A stretch of 8,991 nucleotides of DNA, taken from contig PKYM01000095.1 in NCBI GenBank assembly GCA_003132645.1, positions 7,707 to 16,697 of the forward strand. Reading direction: 5' to 3'. The DNA is from Actinomycetota bacterium (GTDB lineage: Bacteria > Actinomycetota > Thermoleophilia > UBA2241). The notes under the pieces were generated by a model. The model was not told the DNA's origin. It searched no databases and saw only the letters and a list, made by a program, of their open reading frames with translations. Shown here piece after piece: positions 1 through 6,091 of the stretch. Position numbers and translations under genes: made by a program. Position 1 is the first letter of the stretch. The number at the start of each line of letters is the position of its first letter.

Positions 1-371
1 GCGTAGCCCTTCTTGCCCGAGCCGATCGGCGCCAGATAGAAGGGTTTGACGAAGTAGCTCAGGTCGATCTCGTCGGCGTTCACGAAGCCGATGATGTTGA
101 CCGTCTGGGTCGCCTTGGGATTGGCCCGCTTGAGATCGTCTTCGGTGAGCACGACGTACTGCCCGCCGCCGGTGTCGAAGCCCTTGACGATCTCCTCGTA
201 GGGCACTTCCTGGCCGCTCTTTTCGTCGACCCTCTTTTCGCGCACCCGGCTCATGGTCCGCCTGTCCAGCTGGTTGAAGCGCAGCTCCTGCGTGCGTTCG
301 GCCGCGTAAAGGGTCACGGGCACGTTGACGAGGCCGAAGCTGATCGCGCCTTTCCAAATCGATCTGGGCAT
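1..371 (-). CDS. ku: Non-homologous end-joining protein Ku, N-terminal part (runs off left edge)
   Basis: Bacterial Ku is a homodimeric ring that binds double-strand DNA ends and recruits the ligase LigD for non-homologous end joining. The visible 123 residues open with MPRSIWKGAISFGLVNVPV, the characteristic start of the family. They continue with RVDEKSGQEVPYEEIVKG, then YVVLTEDDL and a Y-F-x-K-P-F-Y-L-A-P segment near the edge, all typical of the Ku beta-barrel domain. Bacterial Ku is usually about 260-300 residues, so over half lies outside the window. Two in-frame ATGs compete, at 380 and 371. The strong AAGGAGG (complement of 383-389) is only 2 nt from the first and 11 nt from the second. 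The 371 start gives the usual family N-terminus, so it is preferred. The next gene (581) is transcribed divergently. No ligD is visible here; it may lie beyond the left edge. Confidence 0.95.
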   Translation of the reverse strand, partial: MPRSIWKGAISFGLVNVPVTLYAAERTQELRFNQLDRRTMSRVREKRVDEKSGQEVPYEEIVKGFDTGGGQYVVLTEDDLKRANPKATQTVNIIGFVNADEIDLSYFVKPFYLAPIGSGKKGY

Positions 372-382
372 GTCACTCATCT

Positions 383-389
383 CCTCCTT
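383..389 (-). promoter_or_regulatory. Shine-Dalgarno site of ku
   Basis: The minus strand reads CTTAAGGAGG just before the Ku start codons, a near-perfect ribosome binding site. Its position between the two candidate ATGs' optimal spacings (2 nt from 380, 11 nt from 371) leaves the exact start ambiguous. The same CTTAAGGAGG string precedes the methyltransferase-family gene at 5094. Confidence 0.7.
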
Positions 390-580
390 AAGAGATGCTG
401 CCGCAAACGGGCGCGTCGCTAACGGACCGGGCACGGCCGCGGCGCCCGGCGTGCGTCACATCACTACCCGCGGCGGCGCGGTCTGACCACTGTTTGCCGA
501 ACTGAGTAGTGAGCTTCACGGTTCCCGCGTGGACGTGGTCGGCGTGTCAAGAAGCCTGTGACGCGGGGAATCCTTATTCG

Positions 581-964
581 ATGGACGATCACCCAGCCGA
601 GACCCGCGCGGAAGCGCGCCGGTCGTCCCCCGCTCCCCCAGCGCATGCGGCACATCAGGCGCGCTCGGCACCGACCATCGTGGCCGGCGCCGAGGTGCGC
701 GCCTTCGTCGCACGCCACGGTGGACGGCTCTATGTGTGGACCGTCGACCACCGCTGCTGCGGGGCCCGGCGTCTCACTTTGCTCGAGGCCGATGTCACGC
801 GACCGCCGGGCTGGAGTCCGGCGATCGGGCCGCTCGACGCAGGCGGGTTCGAGCTCTACTTCGACACCGGCGCCCACGGCCGGCCCCGGGAGCTCGTCCT
901 CGAACCGACGAGGCGGGGCCGCGGGGTCCGGGCGTTCTGGAACAACTGCGCTTACCTCATCTGA
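581..964 (+). CDS. Small protein of unknown function with Cys-Cys and Asn-Asn-Cys motifs
   Basis: I do not recognise this 127-residue protein. The N-terminal ~35 residues are Ala/Pro/Arg-rich and look disordered. The rest reads like a compact alpha/beta domain: EVRAFVARHGGRLYVWTV (38-55), then H57-R-C59-C60-G, a Pro/Gly-rich turn, GGFELYFDTG (88-97), RELVLEP, and a C-terminal AFWNNCAYLI. The cysteines C59, C60 and C123 with H57 could form a metal site or disulfides, but that is inference. No signal peptide or membrane helix is seen. The frame is open from a GTG at 509, giving 151 residues. ATG 581 is preferred because residues before it look unstructured and neither start has a clear Shine-Dalgarno (GGGGA lies 11 nt before 581). 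It diverges from ku and converges with the MFS gene ending at 1064. Coding is supported by GC-rich third positions and protein-like composition absent from the overlapping frames. Confidence 0.65.
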   Translation: MDDHPAETRAEARRSSPAPPAHAAHQARSAPTIVAGAEVRAFVARHGGRLYVWTVDHRCCGARRLTLLEADVTRPPGWSPAIGPLDAGGFELYFDTGAHGRPRELVLEPTRRGRGVRAFWNNCAYLI

Positions 965-1063
965 AGGTGCGATCGGGCAGAGGCGCGCCGGCGATCCCGC
1001 CCGGTGATCCAAGTCTGGCGATCGAGCTCGGCGGCCCGGTCCGGCTGCTGCGACGCGCCTGGC

Positions 1064-2404
1064 TCAAGCGCCCGATTCGGCGTCGCTCGAGTACTCGACG
1101 GCGTAGTCGGGCCCGAGCCTCAGCCGGCGCACGTCGGCGCAACTGCGCGCGTCACTGCGGCCCGCGACACACGCCCACTCACGGCGCAGGACCGGAGCCG
1201 CCACCACGATGCCGAGCAGGGCGACCACGCCGCCGAAGGCGAAGATGTAGCCGCCGATCACGGAGTAGAGCAACGGCGCGGTAAGGGTGCCGACCAGCGC
1301 CGCCAGCTGCATCGCGGTCTGCTCGACACCCTGGATCGAGCCCAGCCAGCGCGGCGCGCTGACCTGGACGAGGAACGCCTGCTTTGCCGGGAACGCCACG
1401 GCGAAGGCGCCGCCGCCGACCAGCATCGCCACCAGGTAGGCCGCCAGGTCATGGGTCAGCGAGAACACGATCCAGCTCGCCCCGGTGATGGCGAAGCCCC
1501 AGACCATGAGGGCGTAACGGCTGTGGCGGTCGGCGAGCCGGCCGCCCACGAACGACAAGGCCACGGGCACGCTGAAGGCGACCCAGGTGAGGCCGATCAC
1601 GCGAAACGACGCGCCGAGGTGGCGCAGCCAGATGCTCCAGACCACCTCCCAGCCGCCCATGGCGAACTCAGACGAGGCCACCACCACGATGATGGCGAGC
1701 ACCGGCCTGGAGAGCAGCGTGCGCAGCGGCGGGCGTTTGACGGGTGCGTCGCGGCGCGCGGCGCGAGCGTGCGCGGGCTCGTGCAGGAAGAAGGTGAGGA
1801 CCAGCGCCGCGATCGCCGTGAGCGCCGCGCCGAAGATGAAGATCGTGTAGAAGGCCCAGATGCCGTGACCGCCGCCCAGGGCGTAGAGCGGCCAGGCCAG
1901 TGCCGGTCCGATGATGAGCCCGCTGAACTGGGCCGAGGTCAGCCAGCCGTAGGCGCGGCTGCGGTTCTCGTTCTCTGTGATGTCGGCCACGAAGGCCTGA
2001 GCGGCAGGCACCACGGCAGCCGCGCCGACGCCCTCCACGAAGCGAAAGACGATGAACCAGACCGGGTCCGTGGTCGTCAGAAAGAGCGCCGTGGCCACCG
2101 TGTAGAGCACGGTTCCGACGATGATCATCGGCTTGCGACCGACGCGATCGCTCACGTGGCCGAGATAGGTGGAGAAGGCGAACACGCCCACGAAATAGGC
2201 GGCGGCGATGAGACCGATCAGCGACACCGAGGCATGTGTCTGCTCCAGCAGGAAGACCGGCAGGTAGGGGATGATCGTGCCGGCGCCGAGCCACACGGCG
2301 AAGTCGGTGGTGGCGATCAAGGCAAGCTGAGAGCGCCCTCGGGCGGGGCCGGGGGCGACAGCGCCTCGCGTCTGTGCCAGCGGTACAGTCATCGTCGGAA
2401 TCAT
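1064..2404 (-). CDS. Major facilitator superfamily (MFS) transporter, DHA1-like
   Basis: This is a 446-residue polytopic inner-membrane protein, expected to be a proton-coupled carrier; the substrate cannot be read from sequence. After a short cytoplasmic N-terminus, hydrophobic helices run through the protein in a pattern fitting 12 segments. MFS motif A (G-H-V-S-D-R-V-G-R-K, residues 82-91) follows helix 2, and a degenerate second copy (G-G-R-L-A-D-R) marks the second half. R121 with the following E-G-V-G-A resembles motif B in helix 4, and G162 with G166-P167 in helix 5 resembles the antiporter motif C. A basic loop (A-R-A-A-R-R-D-A near residue 210) separates the halves. A ~40-residue polar C-terminal tail ends ...SSDAESGA. 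Start 2404 is chosen for an AAGG (complement of 2412-2415) 7 nt upstream; a second ATG at 2392 is possible. The frame stays open to 2833, but that extension is not protein-like and overlaps the divergent gene. Drug or metabolite efflux is a reasonable but unproven role. Confidence 0.9.
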   Translation of the reverse strand: MIPTMTVPLAQTRGAVAPGPARGRSQLALIATTDFAVWLGAGTIIPYLPVFLLEQTHASVSLIGLIAAAYFVGVFAFSTYLGHVSDRVGRKPMIIVGTVLYTVATALFLTTTDPVWFIVFRFVEGVGAAAVVPAAQAFVADITENENRSRAYGWLTSAQFSGLIIGPALAWPLYALGGGHGIWAFYTIFIFGAALTAIAALVLTFFLHEPAHARAARRDAPVKRPPLRTLLSRPVLAIIVVVASSEFAMGGWEVVWSIWLRHLGASFRVIGLTWVAFSVPVALSFVGGRLADRHSRYALMVWGFAITGASWIVFSLTHDLAAYLVAMLVGGGAFAVAFPAKQAFLVQVSAPRWLGSIQGVEQTAMQLAALVGTLTAPLLYSVIGGYIFAFGGVVALLGIVVAAPVLRREWACVAGRSDARSCADVRRLRLGPDYAVEYSSDAESGA

Positions 2405-2635
2405 TCCGAAGCCTTGCCGCGAGAAAAGGACGCCCGTGCGGCGCTCGCTCGCGACCGGCAACTCAGTCTCTACCCGGCGGCGAAGCGCCCAAATCCAGCC
2501 TTGCTCCGGGCTGCCGTCTGACCTGACGACGGTTCCGTGCCCGCTAACGTAATCGGGCGCCCCCCGTCGACCGATAATCCTCGTAGGAAACACAGGGTCA
2601 CCCCTGCCCCAAGGCTTCAGTGACGGAGGTCCCGG
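2405..2635. promoter_or_regulatory. Divergent intergenic region with candidate promoter and operator-like dyad
   Basis: This 231-bp spacer must hold the promoters of the leftward MFS gene and the rightward secreted protein. A GATAAT hexamer at 2573-2578 resembles a -10 box for the rightward gene, 57 nt before its ATG, but no convincing -35 box lies 16-18 bp upstream. An 18-bp near-palindrome at 2540-2557 (CCCGCTAACGTAATCGGG, seven of nine positions paired) is operator-like. GGAGG at 2625-2629 is a clear ribosome binding site 6 nt before ATG 2636. No terminator or small ORF with protein-like composition was found. Confidence 0.35.
2408..2618. repeat. 9-bp inverted element before both divergent genes
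   Basis: GAAGCCTTG at 2408-2416 is the exact reverse complement of CAAGGCTTC at 2610-2618. Each gene therefore has CAAGGCTTC in its leader on its own sense strand: 3 nt before the MFS ATG and 17 nt before the secreted-protein ATG. In the MFS leader its AAGG also serves as the likely Shine-Dalgarno. It could be a shared regulator half-site or a coincidence of length nine. Confidence 0.3.
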
Positions 2636-3664
2636 ATGAAGCTCATGAAACGATCGCTCTTGCCGCTCCTGTTCTGCGTCCTGGCCCTCTTCCTGGCTTC
2701 GCAGGCCATGGCCGGGCCGGCGACCACGTCTCGAGGCCAGGGTCTCGGCACGGCCGGCCAGAGCTTCTCGTGCCTGGGCAGGGTCACGGCCGTCGACCCG
2801 GGGGCCGGCACGATCACCGTCACCGTCAAACACGCGACCATCGCCCTGCAGGGGTCGATCGGTCAGAGCCTCACCCTGACCGTCAGCGCCGACAGCGTCA
2901 TCTCGACCTTCAGGCGTGGCGCCAAGACAGCCGTGACGCTTGCCGACGTACCGACAGGCGACCGTCTCGCCGTCAGCGGCACGATCGACGCCACCGCTCC
3001 GGCCGCGCCGCTCTACACCGTCGTCAAGGCCGTGGTCTGGACGCCGAGGGACAGCGCCCGATTCCTGTGCCAGGGCACGGTCTCCTCAGTCGACCTGCAA
3101 GCCAACGCGCTGGTCGTCCACGTGTGTCACGGCTCGATCGGCCTGCGCGCCTCACTCGGCAAGGACGTCACCATCGACCTGGCTTCAAGCACCAGGATCT
3201 TCGTCGCGAAGGGACGCCGGTTGACCACGGCCGCAAGCAGCGACATCACCGCCGGCGACCACGTGGTGGTCATCGGTCGCGCGGACCGCGGCGACCCCAG
3301 CGCGCCGGTCTTCACGGCCTCGGTCGTGCTCGTGCGTCACGTCACTCCGATCGGTTCCCTGAAGTGGTTCGCCTGCGTCGGCCAGGTCTCCACGGTCGAC
3401 CAGACGGCCGGGACCGTCACCGTCACCGTCACGCGCGGCTCGCGCGCCGTGCACGCCGCGATCGGCAGCGACCTGACCCTCGCCGTGACGGCCAAGAGCG
3501 TCATGCGCACCCTGAGCGACGGGGCCGTCACTACCGTGGCGCTCGCCGACGTGCGGGCCGGCGAGTCGATCGTCGTGGTCGGCTCGATCGATCACAGCGA
3601 TCCGACCACGCCCGTCTACGACATCGGTCACGCGTTTGTCTGGCAGCCGGTGACGCACTCCTGA
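2636..3664 (+). CDS. Secreted protein with three tandem ~93-residue beta-rich repeats
   Basis: This is a 342-residue exported protein. It begins with a lysine/arginine n-region (MKLMKR), a hydrophobic core to about residue 22 and an A-M-A|G signal-peptidase I site after A26. The mature part is three homologous repeats at residues 44-135, 143-233 and 245-336. Each opens with F-x-C-x-G-x-V-x-x-V-D and alternating TVTV-type strands. Each then has an I/L-G-x-x-[LV]-T-[LI] segment, a [LI]-x-[DA]-[VI]-x-x-[GA] turn and a [VA]-x-G-x-[IA]-D strand before a [DA]-P-x-x-P segment. One cysteine sits at the same place in every repeat (C46, C145, C247); C164 is extra. The pattern recalls DUF5666-like extracytoplasmic beta domains, which is a family-level guess; binding partner and role are unknown. 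No membrane anchor or sorting signal follows the repeats, so it should be secreted or loosely wall-associated. The GGAGG 6 nt upstream fixes the start. The stop lies 7 bp from the stop of the opposing methyltransferase gene. Confidence 0.85.
   Translation: MKLMKRSLLPLLFCVLALFLASQAMAGPATTSRGQGLGTAGQSFSCLGRVTAVDPGAGTITVTVKHATIALQGSIGQSLTLTVSADSVISTFRRGAKTAVTLADVPTGDRLAVSGTIDATAPAAPLYTVVKAVVWTPRDSARFLCQGTVSSVDLQANALVVHVCHGSIGLRASLGKDVTIDLASSTRIFVAKGRRLTTAASSDITAGDHVVVIGRADRGDPSAPVFTASVVLVRHVTPIGSLKWFACVGQVSTVDQTAGTVTVTVTRGSRAVHAAIGSDLTLAVTAKSVMRTLSDGAVTTVALADVRAGESIVVVGSIDHSDPTTPVYDIGHAFVWQPVTHS
2765..3643 (+). repeat. Three in-gene repeats of ~275 bp coding the F-x-C-x-G modules
   Basis: Protein-level repeats map to 2765-3040, 3062-3334 and 3368-3643, with periods of 99 and 102 codons. 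The DNA copies have diverged, keeping short matching stretches such as ACCGTCACCGTCA in the first and third copies (around 2816 and 3414). Repeats 1 and 3 look closest; repeat 2 is the most divergent and carries the extra cysteine. This points to old internal duplication rather than recent expansion. Confidence 0.75.
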
Positions 3665-3671
3665 CGCGCTC

Positions 3672-4682
3672 CTAAGACGCGACCCGCCGGAAGGCCGTCG
3701 CAATACTCACGAGCTCGCGCTGCACGTCGTCCGGCAGCGGCGGGACCTCGTGTGTCGCAAGGAGAGCGTGAGCCCGCTCCAGCGCGTCACCGACCACCGT
3801 GCGGCCCCGGCACGACTCGAACGTGCCGCGACGGAACACCTGGGGCTGCCACACGCCTCCGCGACGGCGTTCGCGTGTCGAACGCCGCGCCAGAAAGTGT
3901 CCGCCCGGCCCGACCTCGCCGATGTCTGCGAGCAACGCCTCGGCCGCCGTAAAGGGCACCTCTTCGACGAGTCGCTTCACGAGTCCGGCCGCGTCGTCGT
4001 CTAGCACGATCTTGGCGAGACTGGTGCCCTGGGCGCCGTCGAACGTGCCCAGGCCGACCAGAGAGTCGGCGCCGACGAGCGCGCCCTGTACGCAGGCCGC
4101 CATCCCCTCGGCGGCCTCCTGAAAGTCGGCCGCCTTGCCGTCGGCGCCGAACCCCGGGCCCTGTGTCGGCAGGCCGTAGTGCTTGCACATCTCTACGCAG
4201 GCGAGCGACATGAGGGTGAGTTCGGGCGCCCCGCAGAGGTAGAGGCCGCTGTGCAGGTCGGCGACGGCCGATTCGGGAGCGGCGATGAGCGGACAGCCGG
4301 GAGCGGCAAGCTGAAAGAGGACGACCGCCGACAGCAGCTCGGCCATAGTGATCACCGTCGCCGCGGCGATGCTCATCGGCGCCGTCGTGCCCATGAGGGG
4401 CATCGGCATGATGACGATCGGCACACCGGCCCGCGCCAGCGCGAGGCTCGCCTCGGTCATCGGCGCGTCGTGCTGCAGGGGCGCGATCGTGCAGTTGATG
4501 GCCGAGAAGACCGGACGTTCCCGAACGGACGCGCCCGCCACGGCCGCGAACATCTCGAGCAGCGGCGCCACGTACTCGGGACCGCGCACCTCGTCCTGCA
4601 CGTGCTTGGCGCAGCTCGCAAACGAGAGCGCCTCGATCTCGAGATTGGCCGTGACCGGATCGAGGTCACGGGCCGACCGAGA
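3672..4682 (-). CDS. Trimethylamine methyltransferase (MttB) family, C-terminal two-thirds of a frameshifted gene
   Basis: MttB-family enzymes move a methyl group from methylamines or quaternary amines such as betaines to a corrinoid protein, in the cytoplasm. This frame resumes the fold at R-D-L-D-P-V-T-A-N, then A-K-H-V-Q-D-E-V, the T-I-A-P-L-Q-H-D-A-P segment, G-V-P-I-V-I-M-P-M-P-L-M-G-T-T-A-P, then P-G-F-G-A-D-G-K-A-A-D-F-Q. These resemble the family's barrel strands and catalytic region. About 335 residues run to a TAG stop at 3672-3674. There is no internal in-frame TAG, so this is not the pyrrolysine-containing trimethylamine form. Non-pyrrolysine relatives use glycine betaine, carnitine and similar substrates, so the substrate here is open. 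It has no start of its own at the proper place; an upstream ATG at 4781 in this frame precedes non-homologous sequence. The upstream part of the gene is at 4666-5094. No corrinoid protein gene is beside it. Confidence 0.8.
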   Translation of the reverse strand, partial: SRSARDLDPVTANLEIEALSFASCAKHVQDEVRGPEYVAPLLEMFAAVAGASVRERPVFSAINCTIAPLQHDAPMTEASLALARAGVPIVIMPMPLMGTTAPMSIAAATVITMAELLSAVVLFQLAAPGCPLIAAPESAVADLHSGLYLCGAPELTLMSLACVEMCKHYGLPTQGPGFGADGKAADFQEAAEGMAACVQGALVGADSLVGLGTFDGAQGTSLAKIVLDDDAAGLVKRLVEEVPFTAAEALLADIGEVGPGGHFLARRSTRERRRGGVWQPQVFRRGTFESCRGRTVVGDALERAHALLATHEVPPLPDDVQRELVSIATAFRRVAS

Positions 4683-5094
4683 TGGTCGGCCACACGTAGT
4701 CGCAGTTGGGCATGGCGTCCAGCAGACGCATGATGGTGCGCAGATCGGCGGCGCTGCCGTCGTGGCGCTCACCGGTGGCATCGTCGAGCACGTAGGTCGC
4801 CGTGCCGTCGCTGGTGAACGTCAGGCTGCCGTCGCCGACGATCACGTCGTGGCCCGGGTCGCGCGCGGCCAGCAGCACCCGAGCGGGTGCCAGCGCGAGA
4901 CAGGACTCGACGAGCGCGCGTGGCGCGCGTGCCGTGAGCGTGTCGCGGCTGACCGCCGCGCCCGCCTCTTCGAGCAGATCGACAGCGAGAGGTGTGTTGA
5001 AGGCGATACCTGTGTGTTCGAGGACCTCGAGGGTCTGCTCGTGCAGGTCCCCCTTCTCGGCGTCGCTCAGGAAACTGACGCGGGCCCTGGCCAT
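4666..5094 (-). CDS. Trimethylamine methyltransferase (MttB) family, N-terminal fragment ending at a frameshift TGA
   Basis: These 142 residues match the family's N-terminal region. Helical E-Q-T-L-E-V-L-E-H-T-G-I-A-F is followed by a L-L-x-E-A-G-A segment, R-A-P-R-A-L-V-E-S-C-L-A-L-A-P, then a T-S-D-G-T-A-T-Y-V-L-D strand and N-C-D-Y-V-W-P-T-I-S. The frame then runs into TGA at 4668-4666 just where homology continues in the next frame. The locus from start to final stop is 1423 nt, one more than a multiple of three. Removing one base, for example from the GGG at 4670-4672, would restore a 473-residue protein of normal family length. The start is well supported: AAGGAGG (complement of 5099-5105) sits 4 nt before ATG 5094. 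A truncated 142-residue product would lack most of the barrel and should be inactive. Confidence 0.8.
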   Translation of the reverse strand: MARARVSFLSDAEKGDLHEQTLEVLEHTGIAFNTPLAVDLLEEAGAAVSRDTLTARAPRALVESCLALAPARVLLAARDPGHDVIVGDGSLTFTSDGTATYVLDDATGERHDGSAADLRTIMRLLDAMPNCDYVWPTISVGP

Positions 5095-5098
5095 CAGA

Positions 5099-5105
5099 CC
5101 TCCTT
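5099..5105 (-). promoter_or_regulatory. Shine-Dalgarno site of the MttB-family gene
   Basis: The minus strand reads CTTAAGGAGGTCTG directly before ATG 5094, with 4 nt between AAGGAGG and the start. This strong site, kept intact, suggests the gene was recently or is still translated. Confidence 0.7.
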
Positions 5106-5118
5106 AAGCGCCTGTGTC

Positions 5119-5140
5119 GCCGCCGGCTACGACCGGCGGC
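5119..5140. terminator. Perfect GC-rich hairpin between phosphatase and MttB-family genes
   Basis: GCCGCCGG (5119-5126), a 6-nt loop and CCGGCGGC (5133-5140) form a perfect 8-bp all-GC stem. It lies 53 bp after the phosphatase stop and 25 bp before the methyltransferase start, on the leftward transcript. There is no T-tract. Hairpin-only terminators are reported in high-GC actinobacteria, so it may end the sepF-phosphatase transcript. It could instead act as an mRNA processing or attenuation element. Confidence 0.5.
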
Positions 5141-5193
5141 TCGGCCTCATCGTACGTCCGGCCGGGTGGGGGTCAAGTGACGACGCCTCACGG

Positions 5194-6072
5194 TCACGTG
5201 ACGAGCGCTCCGGCCTCGCGCAGGAGTTCGACGACAGGTTCGATGAGCGCTGGGCCGGCGGCCACGATGGCCGGCCCCTTTCCGTGTGCCGCCGGCAGCT
5301 CGAGGACGCGCGCGCCGGCTTCCTGGGCGATGAGGCGCCCGCCGGCGTAATCCCAGGGAGACAGGTCGAGCTCGAAGTAGGCATCGACCTGTCCGGCCGC
5401 CAGGCGGCAGAGATCGAGGGCCGCCGAGCCGCTCCGCCGGATGTCGCCCACGCGCTCGAGGAGGCGAGCCATCACCTGACCCTGCCGTCGGCGCTGGCGG
5501 GCGTCGTAAGAGAAGCCGGTCGCCACGAGAGCCGCCGACAGCGCAGCTGACGAGCGCACGGCGAGTGGCCGGTCGTCGCGCCAGGCGCCCTTTCCGCGCA
5601 CAGCCGAGAACACGGCGCCGGTGAGCGATTCGCTGACGGCCGCCGCGACGGTCTCGCCGTCCCTTTCGACTGCGATCGAGCTGCAGAACGCGGGGTAGCC
5701 GTAGACGTAGTTCGTCGTGCCGTCGAGCGGATCGACGATCCAGCGCAGACCGCTGCCACCGGCCCGCGCGGTGCCTTCTTCGCCGAGGATGGCGTCGCCG
5801 GGCCGAGCCGCGGCCAGCAGCGTGACGATCCTTGCCTCGGCGCGCCGGTCGACGTCGCTGACGAAGTCGTTCGGCGTCGACTTGGTGGACACCTCGAGCA
5901 CGCCGGCAAGACCTTCGAGATGGATGCGACTGGCTTCGCGAGCGAGCTCGCAAACCAAGGTGTGGAGCTCGTCGGGGTGGTCGCCGCGGGGGTGCGGCGC
6001 GCTCACGCCGCGGGCCCGGTCCTGCCGCGGGGCCTGGTCGGCGCCCGCACCTCCGTTGTCGGCTTGTGGCAT
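5194..6072 (-). CDS. Inositol monophosphatase family protein
   Basis: This is a 292-residue soluble phosphatase of the Mg2+-dependent, lithium-sensitive superfamily, which cleaves myo-inositol phosphates or related sugar or nucleotide phosphates. The metal site is complete: K64 and D69 in the TKSTPNDFVSDVD segment, E98-E99 in GEEG (97-100), and D114, D117 and T119 in DPLDGTTN (114-121). The second signature W240-D-Y-A-G lies near the C-terminus, preceded by GSAALDLC (215-222). Length and motif order are normal, so it should be active. Exact substrate (inositol-1-phosphate, histidinol phosphate, fructose-1,6-bisphosphate) cannot be told from motifs alone. ATG 6072 leaves a 19-bp gap after sepF; GTG 6006 is an alternative that would remove a poorly conserved-looking, disordered first 22 residues. 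Neither has a strong Shine-Dalgarno. The tight spacing suggests an operon with sepF. Confidence 0.93.
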   Translation of the reverse strand: MPQADNGGAGADQAPRQDRARGVSAPHPRGDHPDELHTLVCELAREASRIHLEGLAGVLEVSTKSTPNDFVSDVDRRAEARIVTLLAAARPGDAILGEEGTARAGGSGLRWIVDPLDGTTNYVYGYPAFCSSIAVERDGETVAAAVSESLTGAVFSAVRGKGAWRDDRPLAVRSSAALSAALVATGFSYDARQRRRQGQVMARLLERVGDIRRSGSAALDLCRLAAGQVDAYFELDLSPWDYAGGRLIAQEAGARVLELPAAHGKGPAIVAAGPALIEPVVELLREAGALVT

Positions 6073-6091
6073 CGGGCGCGGCCGACTTCGG

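Noticed and set aside
1004..2521. 505-codon open frame on the plus strand opposite the first MFS gene
   Set aside because: It is a shadow of the minus-strand gene. The translation is rich in Arg, His, Asp and Glu with no motif, while the opposite strand has clear membrane helices and MFS motif A.
2405..2833. N-terminal extension of the first MFS gene to 2833
   Set aside because: The added residues are Arg/Gly-rich, lack membrane character and overlap the start and signal peptide of the divergent secreted protein.
2620..3675. 351-codon plus-strand frame overlapping the secreted protein in another frame
   Set aside because: It is Arg/His/Gly-rich with no signal peptide. The frame from 2636 has a signal peptide, a Shine-Dalgarno and three repeats.
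4666..4668. TGA in the MttB-family gene as a recoded codon (selenocysteine or programmed shift)
   Set aside because: Reading through TGA keeps the wrong frame, so simple recoding does not restore homology. No slippery heptamer or clear downstream stem was seen; mutation or sequencing error is simpler.
3672..5094. Pyrrolysine-containing trimethylamine methyltransferase
   Set aside because: There is no internal in-frame TAG, and TAG serves as an ordinary stop for several genes here.
4348..5550. 400-codon plus-strand frame across the methyltransferase and phosphatase
   Set aside because: It spans two genes and the spacer between them on the other strand and has no family-like motif.
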